Numbered from the stretch's first letter, positions 31,517-41,118 are shown. The stretch: 64,000 bases of DNA from Bifidobacteriaceae bacterium (GCA_022650895.1 JALCQC010000007.1:1-64000); one strand, 5' to 3'. Numbers and translations are program-made. The notes: generated by a model not told the origin, from the sequence alone.

Positions 31517-31798
31517 ATGGCGTATAACAAGTCGGATCTCGTTTCCAAGGTTGCACAGAAGTCGAACCTCACTAAGGCACAGTCCGAAGCTGCTATCAAC
31601 GCATTCCAGGATGTCCTTATTGAAGCCCTGCAGTCTGGCGAAGGCCTCAAGCTTACGGGCGTCTTCTCAGCAGAGCGCGTAAAGCGTGCAGAGCGCACTG
31701 GTCGCAATCCTCGCACCGGTGCAACTATTAGCATTCCTGCCCGTTATGGCGTCAAGCTTTCTGCTGGCAGCCTGTTGAAGAAGGCCGTTGCAGAGTGA
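31517..31798 (+). CDS. hup: DNA-binding protein HU
   Basis: A 93-residue nucleoid protein that bends DNA as a dimer. It opens with MAYNKSDLVSKVAQKSNL and carries the conserved arm region with RTGRNPRTGATISIPAR, then KLSAGSLLKKAV at the end, the normal length. The ATG has AAGGA eight bases upstream; an in-frame ATG at 31463 lacks one. An inverted repeat, GGAAAA and TTTTCC (31422-31439), lies in the upstream region. A strong terminator follows, so the gene is monocistronic and likely highly expressed. Confidence 0.96.
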   Translation: MAYNKSDLVSKVAQKSNLTKAQSEAAINAFQDVLIEALQSGEGLKLTGVFSAERVKRAERTGRNPRTGATISIPARYGVKLSAGSLLKKAVAE

Positions 31799-31830
31799 CG
31801 TTGATCTGACTGCTTCAAATATCAGATTAT

Positions 31831-31868
31831 AAAAGGGCTTCCACCTCTCACGAGGTGGAAGCCCTTTT
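31831..31868 (+). terminator. Terminator after HU gene
   Basis: A perfect 17-base stem (31831-31847 with 31852-31868), a four-base TCAC loop and a T-run. It also lies before the 3' end of pafA and can act as a barrier between convergent units. Confidence 0.95.
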
Positions 31869-31995
31869 TGGTTCCGTAACAACGACACAGCGAGCGGTTG
31901 TGAGCGGCAACTGCCAGCGACAAAAAGCGATAGATCGGCTGCCAATAGCTGCTTGGGAAAATACATCTCCCCCGAAACCCTACCCCGCAGACGAA

Positions 31996-33705
31996 TTAGA
32001 ATTCCTTCTCCGAAACCTTTTCGTGCGCGCCTTCCTCGAGAGCAGAAAATACTCGCCGCACGTCATCATCCGGGACAGTGGAAAAAGGATCCAACACCTG
32101 AGCCTCACTATGGCGTGAATCGTGCCGCACCTCCACATGCGTCCAATCGCAGGACCAGTCAACGGAGGATTTCAAAGCCTGACGAACAAATTCGCCACGA
32201 ATTTCGGCACGGGTACCCGCCGGCGCTTCGGTCATCGCCTGTTCCACCGACCGATGCGACACCTTCTCCGGCATAGACTGGTGCCTCACCAGATTTTCGT
32301 AGACGGAAGGGTTCGCGATATCGTGATACGCCAATTCCAGTTGTTCCAGCGTCGAGAAATCAGAATGCGCGTGCCGCTCACAGAAAGCACGGAGCAAGCG
32401 GAACTTGTTCGCCCATTCCACCCACGTGGGAGCGGCATCCGCCACAACTTCCAGGGTTTCCTGCGCCGTTGGGTGCGCACTGGTGTCACCAGCGCCGTTG
32501 GCGGTGCAGGCGTCATTCGCGCCATTGGTGTCACTAGCGTCACTGACGTCGCCAACGTTGAGAAGGGCCATCATGGCCGCTTCCTCCTCGGCGATTGCCT
32601 CGTTCCACTGCGAGAGAGCGGTGTCAAGTTCCGAATCATCAAGTGAACCGGAAACCACCAAGCGCTCCCGATTCTCAGCGGCGAACACCATAGCGGCATT
32701 GCAATAGAGACGCTGTACGGCCAGTGCGGTGCGAAGCGCTCCAAAGTCACCTCGGCTGACGGCCTTCATGAGTCCCGTCGGGTCCTTGACCACCTGCAGT
32801 GGCAGAACCGACAGCATTTCCATGAACTGATTACTGGCATCGAACTGATTATCGACATTGCCGCCGTCATCATCTGCACCCGCACCTGCACCCTCGCGCA
32901 CGGCATCCTCCATCATGCACAACACCATGTGAGTGGAGACGAGACGGAGCCATGTCGACATCTGGGAACGATTGGAGTCGCCGACAATAACATGGAGACG
33001 GCGAAACTGATCGGGATTTGCATGCGGCTCGTCGCGGGTGTTGACCATGGGCCGCACGCGCGTCGTCGCACTTGAGACGGCCTCGTCCAGAACCGCCGCC
33101 CGCTGCGCGATCTCATAAGTAAAAGAACCCGAGCTATCCGCAGACATCACGTGGCCGGCACCCGCCCACACCAACCGTGTGGCAAGGAAAGGAACCAGCG
33201 CCCGCTCCACGAATTTCAAGGGGACAGCGCGACGAAGTAGGTAATTCTCATGGCAGCCAAAGGAATGGCCTGCGGCGTCCACGTTATTTTTATACACGTG
33301 AAGGGTGAGATCCGGCTCCTCCAACTGCTCGGACAAGGTTTTCTGTGCCCGCTGCGCCAGATGCCGCATGATGCGTTCCCCTGCCACGTCCTGAAGGAGT
33401 GCCTCTGTGGGAGTTCTGGCTTCCGCAGTCGCATATTCAGGGTGGGAACCGACGTCAAGATAAAGCCGTGAGCCATTCGTGAGGTAGGTGTTGGTGGAGC
33501 GCGCCCGCGTTACCACGGGAGCAAACATCGTCATGGCCACCCGGGAGGGGTCAAGACGAGCGCGGGTCCGAGTCACCGAGATTCCATACTCCGTCTCGAT
33601 ACCGAAAATCCGCGAGAAATCAGTATTGTGCGGATCGCTCTTCCACGAAGACGACGAAGAGCGAGCACCAGAGTTCTCACTGCTTGTGTCTCGCAGCTGC
33701 GGCAC
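31996..33705 (-). CDS. pafA: Pup-protein ligase
   Basis: A 569-residue enzyme that attaches the small protein Pup to lysines of target proteins, using ATP. The ATP/Mg-binding motif FGIETEYGISVT is near residues 30-42, with LDVGSHPEYATAEARTP and HVYKNNVDAAGHSFGCHENYL following, all characteristic of PafA. The GTG start lies one base after the pup stop and has GGGGAG five bases upstream, so pup and pafA are coupled; the longer frame to 33888 runs inside pup and is rejected. Two low-complexity insertions are unusual: a Gly/Asp-rich one near residue 330 and an Asp/Ser/Ala/Asn-rich one near residue 440. The protein is therefore about 90 residues longer than typical PafA. Confidence 0.93.
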   Translation of the reverse strand: MPQLRDTSSENSGARSSSSSWKSDPHNTDFSRIFGIETEYGISVTRTRARLDPSRVAMTMFAPVVTRARSTNTYLTNGSRLYLDVGSHPEYATAEARTPTEALLQDVAGERIMRHLAQRAQKTLSEQLEEPDLTLHVYKNNVDAAGHSFGCHENYLLRRAVPLKFVERALVPFLATRLVWAGAGHVMSADSSGSFTYEIAQRAAVLDEAVSSATTRVRPMVNTRDEPHANPDQFRRLHVIVGDSNRSQMSTWLRLVSTHMVLCMMEDAVREGAGAGADDDGGNVDNQFDASNQFMEMLSVLPLQVVKDPTGLMKAVSRGDFGALRTALAVQRLYCNAAMVFAAENRERLVVSGSLDDSELDTALSQWNEAIAEEEAAMMALLNVGDVSDASDTNGANDACTANGAGDTSAHPTAQETLEVVADAAPTWVEWANKFRLLRAFCERHAHSDFSTLEQLELAYHDIANPSVYENLVRHQSMPEKVSHRSVEQAMTEAPAGTRAEIRGEFVRQALKSSVDWSCDWTHVEVRHDSRHSEAQVLDPFSTVPDDDVRRVFSALEEGAHEKVSEKEF

Positions 33706-33706
33706 C

Positions 33707-33925
33707 TTACTCCCCGCCCTTTTGCACGAACCGCTGCACGTATTCCTCGGCGTTGGATTCAAGGCTCGACTCGATGTCGTCAAGGAGTGCATCGAGTGAG
33801 TCTGTCTGTTCCTGCGCCTGGTCCTGTTTCTGTACGCTCTTCTCGGGTTCACCCGCAGTCTCGCTCTGAGTAGACTGCGCCTGAACATTGTGCTGCGACT
33901 GTTGCATCGGCTGATTCGACACCAT
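33707..33925 (-). CDS. pup: Prokaryotic ubiquitin-like protein Pup
   Basis: A 72-residue protein that is rich in Gln, Ser and Glu and disordered at the N-terminus. The helix-forming C-terminal half, [20 protein letters not shown], is followed by the diagnostic end QKGGE. With Glu already at the end no deamidation is needed before ligation, unlike Pup ending in Gln. In the cell it is joined by PafA to substrate lysines. The ATG at 33925 has AAAGG about nine bases upstream; an internal ATG (residue 7) is possible. It lies directly between the phosphatase-like gene and pafA. Confidence 0.96.
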   Translation of the reverse strand: MVSNQPMQQSQHNVQAQSTQSETAGEPEKSVQKQDQAQEQTDSLDALLDDIESSLESNAEEYVQRFVQKGGE

Positions 33926-33959
33926 TATTTCTTGCCTTTCACACTCGTTGCCCTGGGGC

Positions 33960-34808
33960 TCATTCTCCCTGCGACTGCAGGTAGCCCATCAGTTCACGGT
34001 CGATGACGCCGTTGCTGGCCACCACATCATTGGAGCGGTTCCAATGGATGAGGGAACCATCCCACTGATGCAAGCGGCCTTTTGCCTCCCAGACGACGAC
34101 GCTGCCTGCCGACACCGCGGGAATATCCCACGAATGCAGGGATGGCTCAAAGTAGGCGTCGTACGTTCCATCGGCAACCTTGCACAGATCGAGTGACGCC
34201 GGTCCGATGCGTTTCACATCGGAGGGAAGCCCTGCCATCGCACTCACCGTTTCCAATGCCCTGCGGGATTCTTCCTGGAAGTAGCTCATGCCAAAGCACA
34301 CCACTGAATTCTTCAGCTGAGGAGTAGTCGAGGGGATGACCGCCTCGCGTCTCTCACCGGTCGGAGAAGTGCGAATCTTCACCGCCCCCTGGCCGCGGGC
34401 GGCGAGATACGTAAGGCCCAAGGCCGGAGCATGCACGATGCCGAGAATCGGATAGGCCTCACCGCGGCCGTTCGCCTCGAAGACGGATATCGTGACCGTC
34501 CATTCGGAAAGATTGCGTTCGTAGTTGATGGCGCCATCGATGTCACCGATGCACCAGAAATGATCTCCCTCATGGGCCGCAGCCATGTCGGCCTCGTCCC
34601 AGAACCCGTTCAGCGGATCGATCTGGGCGACTTTTTCATGGCAATACGTCTGCAGCCGATGATCGATGTCCGACGTATAGCGCTTCCCTTTGCTCGCCAT
34701 TCCACCACCCGCGAAGGAATGCGGATTCAACTGATTCTGCAGGGCATGCTTCCCAGCGTTCTGAGCCACCGTCGCAACGGCGGACGCAAGTTGACGCAAT
34801 TCCATCAT
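33960..34808 (-). CDS. Inositol-monophosphatase-family protein with altered metal site
   Basis: A 282-residue protein of the inositol monophosphatase/SuhB/CysQ fold. The first catalytic motif, normally D-P-x-D-G-T-x-N-F, reads GDIDGAINY at residues 88-96, so the first metal-binding Asp is Gly. A candidate acidic residue is in GFWDEADM (68-75), and the second motif survives as [20 protein letters not shown]. It may be inactive or use a different metal arrangement. The ATG at 34808 has GGAGG seven bases upstream; the frame extends to 35000 into dop. It sits between dop and pup on the same strand, in an operon otherwise dedicated to pupylation, and so may serve that pathway. Confidence 0.8.
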   Translation of the reverse strand: MMELRQLASAVATVAQNAGKHALQNQLNPHSFAGGGMASKGKRYTSDIDHRLQTYCHEKVAQIDPLNGFWDEADMAAAHEGDHFWCIGDIDGAINYERNLSEWTVTISVFEANGRGEAYPILGIVHAPALGLTYLAARGQGAVKIRTSPTGERREAVIPSTTPQLKNSVVCFGMSYFQEESRRALETVSAMAGLPSDVKRIGPASLDLCKVADGTYDAYFEPSLHSWDIPAVSAGSVVVWEAKGRLHQWDGSLIHWNRSNDVVASNGVIDRELMGYLQSQGE

Positions 34809-34846
34809 GGCCATACCTCCACATCCTTTGTTCATCATTGTAAGGA

Positions 34847-36421
34847 CTACTGTTTTCCTCCCAGCAGCCGCAGCACCTCCATGGCAGTCGATGCCTCGTC
34901 GAGAGCGTCGGAGACCCTTTCGCGCGTGAACCTTTCGGAATCCGACATATCGAGTGTCGCGATGCTGCCATCCTGCGTGCGCACGGCAATCTGTTTCCAC
35001 CCCGCAGCCACGATGTCACCGGGGAATTCCCGGATCATCTGCGCCCGCAGCCACGCACGGGTGTTTTCCGGCGCACGGCGTGCCGCCAGAATATCCTCGT
35101 CACTCACCAGACGCCGCGTACGCGAGCGCAGCTTGGTAAATACAGACGCCGCGGGATTGCAATCCGCCCAGCGTAGATCCACCGCCTTCAGCAAGGGAGC
35201 ATCCCACTGCGTTTTCTTGCGTCGCCGCAGCCCCTCAAGAATCTGCCATTTTAGCAGCCATTCGAGATTACTCGCCGCGTCGGTGTCGGAAAGGCGTTCT
35301 TCGTCGCTTTCGTGACGCACACGCGCGAGAAGCGCCAGCACCTCTCCCCATATCTGAATGACCTCACGTGTCGGGGCATCAGGCCAGAGCGGCTCCCCCG
35401 TCGAATCCGTGCCGAACACCGCTGCCGCGACCTCATAGATGGCGGAGCGCAATGCGACCTGAGTCTGCCATGCCGTGGTTTTCGCACCGGATTCGGTATC
35501 CCACTCAGCACCCAGTGTGAGGTCATGGGAGATTCCCTGCAGAGCGGCCACAGGATCCTTCAAGGCGTGGGCTGCCATAAAACCGTTGAGATCGAATCCA
35601 GCACTCTCGGCGTTTTCAGCGAGCCAGATCACCAGGCTCGTGACACCCATTTTGAGGAACTCGGGAACGTCCATGCGGTTGGCGTCGCCCACGATGACGT
35701 GCAACCTCCGGAATTCGGCCGTGCTGTGCGATTCGTCGCGTGTGTTGACGATGGGGCGGTCGAAGGTCGTCTGTAGTCCGATGCGCGCATGGAAGTAATC
35801 GGCGCGTTGGGAAAGTTGGTAACCGGGAGTCACTTCTCCCCGCTCGGTTCCTTCACCTAGGCCGACGCGTCCGGCACCGGTGTAGATCTGGCGTGTGGCG
35901 AAGTGCAGTTCCATCAAGCCCGCCACGGTCATGAAATCCACGCTACGGCGCATCTGGTAGCTCTCGTGCGCTCCCCAGCTGCTGCCCTTGCCGTCTGTGT
36001 TGTTGCGGTAGATGCTAATGCGATGGCCCGTGGCGCGTGAAGCGTTCTCGGCGGCCTCCTGCATGAGGAGATCCCCCGCGCGGTCGTAGGCAATGACCTG
36101 CCGCGGGGATTTCACTTCTGGAGACGAATACTCGGGGTGGGCATGGTCCACGTAGATACGCCCGCCATTGCCGGCAACGACGTTGGTGGTGCGCAACTCA
36201 GGGGAATCGGTCAGCATGTCCGGGCGAGCCGAGGCACGGGGAAGATGGTAGCCGCGGGCGTCGTTGACGGGGTCCTCGGGCCGGTAGTCCCACCGAACCG
36301 GAGCTGGAGCAGCGGAAGCGGCGGCCTCCACCAATTCATACGACAGTGCGATCGGATTGTTCGACGACTCACTTGCAATGGCATATTCCGTCTCGATGCC
36401 CATCAACCGCACCACACTCAT
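34847..36421 (-). CDS. dop: Depupylase/deamidase Dop
   Basis: A 524-residue relative of PafA that removes Pup from proteins and in some species deamidates Pup. The N-terminal motif VRLMGIETEYAIASES is the Dop version of the ATP/Mg site, and DHAHPEYSSPEVKSPRQVIAYDRAGD, NNTDGKGSSWGAHESY and NTRDESHSTAEFRRLHVI are typical for Dop. Because Pup here ends in Glu, depupylation is the expected role. The start at 36421 has AGGAG about 12 bases upstream. The gene lies 48 bases after the ARC stop and 38 bases before the phosphatase-like gene. Confidence 0.95.
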   Translation of the reverse strand: MSVVRLMGIETEYAIASESSNNPIALSYELVEAAASAAPAPVRWDYRPEDPVNDARGYHLPRASARPDMLTDSPELRTTNVVAGNGGRIYVDHAHPEYSSPEVKSPRQVIAYDRAGDLLMQEAAENASRATGHRISIYRNNTDGKGSSWGAHESYQMRRSVDFMTVAGLMELHFATRQIYTGAGRVGLGEGTERGEVTPGYQLSQRADYFHARIGLQTTFDRPIVNTRDESHSTAEFRRLHVIVGDANRMDVPEFLKMGVTSLVIWLAENAESAGFDLNGFMAAHALKDPVAALQGISHDLTLGAEWDTESGAKTTAWQTQVALRSAIYEVAAAVFGTDSTGEPLWPDAPTREVIQIWGEVLALLARVRHESDEERLSDTDAASNLEWLLKWQILEGLRRRKKTQWDAPLLKAVDLRWADCNPAASVFTKLRSRTRRLVSDEDILAARRAPENTRAWLRAQMIREFPGDIVAAGWKQIAVRTQDGSIATLDMSDSERFTRERVSDALDEASTAMEVLRLLGGKQ

Positions 36422-36469
36422 GCTGATTTCACCACTCCTTCATGCCTCGTGTCTGGATCTCCGTCTCCG

Positions 36470-38140
36470 CTATTCCGCCGTCACAGTATCTGGAGAGACC
36501 ACAGGAGCGGGCCGGACCGCAACGATTCTGCCCCGTTCAAGGCCTTGGACGCTCGACCACTGCTGTGGGCTCAGGCCGGAAACCGAACCGCGGGTATCAT
36601 AAAACTCCGGCATGACGGATTCTGCCATGTTACCGAGGGTGATGCCGGGTGCCTCGGGAACGCTCGTCGCATTCTCTGCGCTGGCAGCTCCTGCAATGGC
36701 GGACTTTACCGCCTTCGTCTTGGCACGGTCGGCGATGTTCTTCAAGGCGGCACCGGAGATGAGATCGGCGAAATACACCGGGGACCACGCGCCTTCCTCC
36801 GTCTGAACGTCACAGATAAGACGGCGCGGTGTGCGCGCAAAGATGGAGTCGACGGCAGCGGAAACCAGCTCGTCCGCACTGGCGTGTGAAAGGGGCAGAT
36901 CATCCGTCACGTAATGGTGCAGAATGGATGCCGCCTGTTGCGGCCCCGGACGCCCGATGCGGATCTTCACGTCGAGACGGCCCGGGCGCAGGACTGCGGG
37001 GTCGATCATGTCAACGCGGTTCGAGGCACCGATCACGATAACGTTCGTCAGCGACTCGATGCCGTCGAGCTCGGCGAGGAATTGAGGGACGATCGTATTC
37101 TCGACATCCGACGAGATACCCGTGCCACGGATGCGCAACAGCGAATCCATCTCATCGATGAAGACGACGACGGGGATGCCAGCCGTCGCCTTGGTGCGCG
37201 CACGCTTGAAGATCGAACGGATGAGTCTCTCAGACTCGCCGACATACTTGTTGAGGATCTCAGGCCCTTTGACTGACAAGAAAACTCCCTCGGAACCCTC
37301 TCCTCCGGCGGATTCGATGAGGGAATGCGCGACGGCCTTTGCGATGAGCGTCTTGCCGTTGCCCGGAGGTCCGTAAAGCAAAACGCCTTTGGGCGCTGCG
37401 AGTCCATATTTCTCGAACAGATCTCGATGAAGGAAGGGCAGTTCCACCGCATCCCGGACGGCCTGAATCTGATCATCAAGCCCACCAATGTCCGAGAAAC
37501 TCACCTTCGGCACTTCCTCAAGGACCATCTCACTCGTCTCGTGGTCCTCCAGCAGTTCGACGGCATAGGTTCCACTGGCATCGAGGCGGAGACGGTCGCC
37601 GCTCTCAAGAGACACATCCTCAAGTCCCTGCGCTCTGCGGACGACACTGAGCTGCGACGAGGAATCGGAAACCAACAGACGCGAAGAACCCAGCGTCTCC
37701 TCCACGAAACGAATTGACCCACTGCCCAACTCATCACGAGTGCCAACGAGCTGCATGTTCTCGTTAAGCAGCACCTGATCGCCTGCACGAAGACGGCGAA
37801 CATCCACGGAAGGACTCACTGCCACCATGAGGCGACGGGAGTGATACAGAATTTGAGCGGTAGCGACACGCACGTCATCATCGCCGATGAAATAAGAATC
37901 CAGCTTGATGAAGGTGGCAAAGGAAACCGGAGGCTTCCCCAGATGAGCCAGCTGGGTTTTCAGCTTGCGCAGCTCCGTGCCCGCGCGCTCCAAGGAAACG
38001 GCCAGCGCATGGTTTTTACGTTGCAGCTGATCCATGGCATCGGCAGCATTCTCGGCGGCTGTATTTCCCACAACACCGCTCTCTGCAATATTGCCTTCAG
38101 CACCGTCTTCTTCAGCAGCGTTCTCTTCAGCGCTCTTCAT
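36470..38140 (-). CDS. arc: Proteasome-associated AAA ATPase ARC (Mpa)
   Basis: A 556-residue hexameric ATPase that recognises pupylated proteins and unfolds them. The order is a coiled-coil N-terminus (about residues 30-75) that binds Pup, two OB-type domains, and an AAA module with LLYGPPGNGKTLIAKA and VVVFIDEMDSLLR. The protein ends DTVTAE and lacks the GQYL/YL docking tail of mycobacterial Mpa. The ATG at 38140 has GGAGGGAAGTGGAG upstream and overlaps the end of the DedA gene by 14 bases; the upstream frame to 38293 would lie wholly inside DedA. It is the second gene of the minus-strand pupylation operon. Confidence 0.93.
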   Translation of the reverse strand: MKSAEENAAEEDGAEGNIAESGVVGNTAAENAADAMDQLQRKNHALAVSLERAGTELRKLKTQLAHLGKPPVSFATFIKLDSYFIGDDDVRVATAQILYHSRRLMVAVSPSVDVRRLRAGDQVLLNENMQLVGTRDELGSGSIRFVEETLGSSRLLVSDSSSQLSVVRRAQGLEDVSLESGDRLRLDASGTYAVELLEDHETSEMVLEEVPKVSFSDIGGLDDQIQAVRDAVELPFLHRDLFEKYGLAAPKGVLLYGPPGNGKTLIAKAVAHSLIESAGGEGSEGVFLSVKGPEILNKYVGESERLIRSIFKRARTKATAGIPVVVFIDEMDSLLRIRGTGISSDVENTIVPQFLAELDGIESLTNVIVIGASNRVDMIDPAVLRPGRLDVKIRIGRPGPQQAASILHHYVTDDLPLSHASADELVSAAVDSIFARTPRRLICDVQTEEGAWSPVYFADLISGAALKNIADRAKTKAVKSAIAGAASAENATSVPEAPGITLGNMAESVMPEFYDTRGSVSGLSPQQWSSVQGLERGRIVAVRPAPVVSPDTVTAE

Positions 38141-38864
38141 CTCCACTTCCCTCCAGGGAATGCGCGTTTCCCGGTGCGGCCGGGGTGGGCTTACCCTTCC
38201 CTGTTGCCAGATTGTAGATCCACCGGAATAAGAAGTAGGCAATAACGAGACAGAACAGAATGATGATGGCGAGTTCCACCTTGTCGAGCACACCGAGGAT
38301 CAGACACCACTGACTGCCCAAGCCGTAGCCGAAACCGATAAGAATGGAGTTCCACACAAAGGATCCCAGCAGCGTCCACCCTGTGAAATGAAGAAAATTC
38401 ATGCGGTTGATTCCGGCTGGAATCGATATGAGGGAACGCACCACGGGAATGACGCGGCCAACGAGGACCGACCATGTTCCGTACTTGTTGAACCAGCGGT
38501 CCGCGCGTTCGAAATGCTCCGGCACCACGCCCGGGATCTTGGATCCGATGGCAGTGAGCCTGTCGAAGCCGATGGCGCGTGACACTCCGTACAGCACCCA
38601 TGCTCCGATGAGGGAACCGATGGTGGCCCAGATCAAGGCCTCAAGGAGTGACAACTTTCCTTGCGCCGCACTGAATCCAGCCAGCGGCAGGATGACTTCG
38701 CTGGGAATGGGAGGAAAGATGGACTCGATGGCGATGCCGAATCCGACCGCTGGCCCTCCCACCATGGACATGAGGCCCACCAACCAGTTGGTGATTTCTG
38801 CGATGATTCCCGAGTCCGCCGTGGAACACACGACGTCAGCTGCTGAAAGAACGGCGTAGGTCAT
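38127..38864 (-). CDS. DedA-family membrane protein
   Basis: A 245-residue DedA/SNARE-associated (PF09335) membrane protein with about five hydrophobic segments. It carries the acidic ESIFPPIPSEVILPLAG and the arginine motif GRVIPVVRSLISIPAGINRM, typical of this family of proton-dependent transporters or lipid flippases. The family is required for normal membrane function and cell division in several bacteria. It is the first gene of the unit that contains ARC, Dop, Pup and PafA, with ARC overlapping its end; this pairing may be only chance or a shared promoter. It is divergent from serB. Confidence 0.88.
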   Translation of the reverse strand: MTYAVLSAADVVCSTADSGIIAEITNWLVGLMSMVGGPAVGFGIAIESIFPPIPSEVILPLAGFSAAQGKLSLLEALIWATIGSLIGAWVLYGVSRAIGFDRLTAIGSKIPGVVPEHFERADRWFNKYGTWSVLVGRVIPVVRSLISIPAGINRMNFLHFTGWTLLGSFVWNSILIGFGYGLGSQWCLILGVLDKVELAIIILFCLVIAYFLFRWIYNLATGKGKPTPAAPGNAHSLEGSGDEER

Positions 38865-39018
38865 GTCTTCATTCTCTCAGATTTCGACTCGACAACCGCT
38901 ATTACAGTGTTCAGAAACTGTAGAAATGCCGGAAAATACACAATTCTGCGTGCACAGTGCCATCCGTCACCTGGAATCGTCTCGGTTCTTGTCCCCTCTC
39001 CCGCACAGAATCGAAGGC

Positions 39019-39732
39019 ATGAGCAGCGAACGCACCTACCGTAAGCACTTCATTGTGATGGACGTGGACTCAACCTTGATCGATGAAGAGGTCATTGACC
39101 TCATCGCCGATGAGGCTGGAGTGGGCGAGAAAATCGCCGCCATCACCGCGGCCGCGATGCGTGGAGAACTCGATTTCCATGCGGCTCTGAAGGAACGCGT
39201 CTCCATGCTCACAGGGCTTCCCGTGTCCATTTTCCCGAAAGTGCTCGGCCGTGTTCATTTCACCAAGGGTGTCCTCCGTCTGATTTCCACCGCACACAAG
39301 CGTGGGTGGAAAGTCGGCGTGGTGTCCGGAGGCTTCCATGAGATTGTTGACGACCTCGTCGCCCAGGCAGGAATCGACTATGCGCTGGCGAATCGGCTTG
39401 GGATACAACGCTCCTCCGACGGCACCGTGGTTCTAAGCGGTTCCCTCAATGGACCCATCGTCGACAAAGCCGTCAAACTCGATACGCTTCAGAAGTGGGT
39501 CACATCTGAGGGCCTCACCATGGAAGATGCCATCGCCATCGGTGACGGCGCCAACGATATCCCCATGCTGCAGGCGGCGGGATTCGGCATCGCGTTCTGT
39601 GCCAAGCCGGCGGTGAAGACGGCCGTCCCTGCGCACCTCGACGTTCGCGATCTCATGCAGGCCCTTCCGCTCATCGATGCCCACGACGCCCACGACACTC
39701 AGGATGCTCACGACACCGCTCTCGCACAATAA
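39019..39732 (+). CDS. serB: Phosphoserine phosphatase
   Basis: A 237-residue HAD-family enzyme that hydrolyses phosphoserine in the last step of serine synthesis. The nucleophile motif FIVMDVDSTLIDEE, VGVVSGGFHEIV (motif II) and AIGDGANDIPML (motif IV) are present. Starting at 39019 leaves the core enzyme; the frame begins 156 bases earlier, but that part overlaps the promoter region of the divergent DedA gene. The start is uncertain since the ribosome binding site is weak. The C-terminus has a tandem Asp-Ala/Thr-His tail (residues about 220-234) not seen in the family. Confidence 0.93.
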   Translation: MSSERTYRKHFIVMDVDSTLIDEEVIDLIADEAGVGEKIAAITAAAMRGELDFHAALKERVSMLTGLPVSIFPKVLGRVHFTKGVLRLISTAHKRGWKVGVVSGGFHEIVDDLVAQAGIDYALANRLGIQRSSDGTVVLSGSLNGPIVDKAVKLDTLQKWVTSEGLTMEDAIAIGDGANDIPMLQAAGFGIAFCAKPAVKTAVPAHLDVRDLMQALPLIDAHDAHDTQDAHDTALAQ

Positions 39733-39816
39733 TTTCCGCGCCACGAAGACCTACGTACCTGATTCCCCTTCAATCCTCTGAATGGAAGCTGCCGACATTT
39801 GCGCGACAGGGAGGAA

Positions 39817-41118
39817 TCAAAGTTCCGTATTCTGCCATTCACTGGAACGAGGAATGGTCCTGATTGCCGGGCTGAACACTGCTATCAAGACGCTCAGTGC
39901 AATTGCTCCGAGGAAGCCTATGGCCGTGCCGGTGAAACCCACTTTTGGCAGCAGAGTACCAGCGATGCCAGCACAAAACATGGAGAGCACTTGCGCGGGT
40001 ATCGACACGGCTGTAGATACCCTCCCCTGCATGTTCGGGTCTGTTTTTGAAAATACGAATCCCATCAGCAGAGCGTTGACCAGCGGAACGGGAAGACCCA
40101 TCAACGTATAGCAGATGAACATCACCCAGTAAGCGTCCGTGGCCACCATGGGCAGTATGAACAGGAATATCAGCGCAAAGGCGATGCATGCCGTTTTCCC
40201 GACGTGGACTCTGTCACTGAGCCGGTTTGCCAGTATCGAGCCGACGAGCATGCCGGCGCAGACACCCGTATCCATGAGTCCGATGCGAAATGGCAGCGTT
40301 CCGATACTGATGAGATGCAGCTGAATGGTGTACTGCATGCCTGCAATACCGAAGTTGATCAAACTCGCTGCCACGATGATGGCCGGTAACCGCTGACGAC
40401 GGAACGCCCACCCCCATCCCTTCATGAAATCGTCAAGAAATGAAGCTCGGTGAGTGACGTGTTCCGCAGTGCGATCGTTCCCCGCTCTCTGCGCCTGCTC
40501 TTCGTGCGCTCTCAGACGCAGCCGAGTCGCACTGCCACCGGCTATCACATATACAAGTGCTGAACATGCGAAAGGCAACCATGGCCGGATGCCATAGAGC
40601 ACGCCCCCGATGGGACTTCCCGCCATGTTGATGGTGGCATCGCGTCCCTCGTTGATGCTTCGCGCTTTGGGATAATCCTGCATGCTGATGATCGATCGCA
40701 GTGCCGCGTTGGTTGCCTCACCCAGAAAACCTGTGGCGCATGCCGATACGCATACCGCGGTGGCAAGGAAGGTAAACGAGAGTCTTCCATTCATGATCAG
40801 AACAGAGACCACGGACCACAGCAGCATCTGCAGAACGGCATTCCCGATGATCAGAGGCTTGCGATGATGACGGTCCACTATCGTGCCTCCGAAGAGGCCA
40901 CACACTTGTTGCAAAATCAACGAGAGAGTGGACAGCCACCCGGCAGCGCCAAGTGAGTGCGAAACGGAGAAGGCAACGAGCGGAATGGCAAAACCTCGAA
41001 GAGACGCGCCTACCGCGGCCGCGGTGTCACTGGTCATCCATGAAACGTATGAACCCGTCTTCCAGAAGGCCACAGGCGCTGTGTCGTTATTCGCTGTATC
41101 GCGTTCGCCGAGACTCAT
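39817..41118 (-). CDS. MFS exporter
   Basis: A 433-residue major facilitator protein with about twelve membrane segments, similar in layout to the enterobactin/macrolide-type exporters (LGAAGWLSTLSLILQQ, FGGTIVDRHHRKPLIIGN, with the D-R-x-x-R-K motif between segments 2 and 3). ALRSIISMQDYPKARSINEG fits this subgroup. The ATG at 41118 has AGAGG just upstream; a GTG at 41166 is an alternative that would overlap nothing. The ArsR-type regulator gene is 72 bases upstream on the same strand and probably controls it. Substrate is unknown. Confidence 0.85.
   Translation of the reverse strand: MSLGERDTANNDTAPVAFWKTGSYVSWMTSDTAAAVGASLRGFAIPLVAFSVSHSLGAAGWLSTLSLILQQVCGLFGGTIVDRHHRKPLIIGNAVLQMLLWSVVSVLIMNGRLSFTFLATAVCVSACATGFLGEATNAALRSIISMQDYPKARSINEGRDATINMAGSPIGGVLYGIRPWLPFACSALVYVIAGGSATRLRLRAHEEQAQRAGNDRTAEHVTHRASFLDDFMKGWGWAFRRQRLPAIIVAASLINFGIAGMQYTIQLHLISIGTLPFRIGLMDTGVCAGMLVGSILANRLSDRVHVGKTACIAFALIFLFILPMVATDAYWVMFICYTLMGLPVPLVNALLMGFVFSKTDPNMQGRVSTAVSIPAQVLSMFCAGIAGTLLPKVGFTGTAIGFLGAIALSVLIAVFSPAIRTIPRSSEWQNTEL

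Noticed and set aside
33709-33888. N-terminal extension of pafA
   Set aside because: This part lies inside pup in another frame; the GTG at 33705 with GGGGAG upstream, directly after the pup stop, is the better start.
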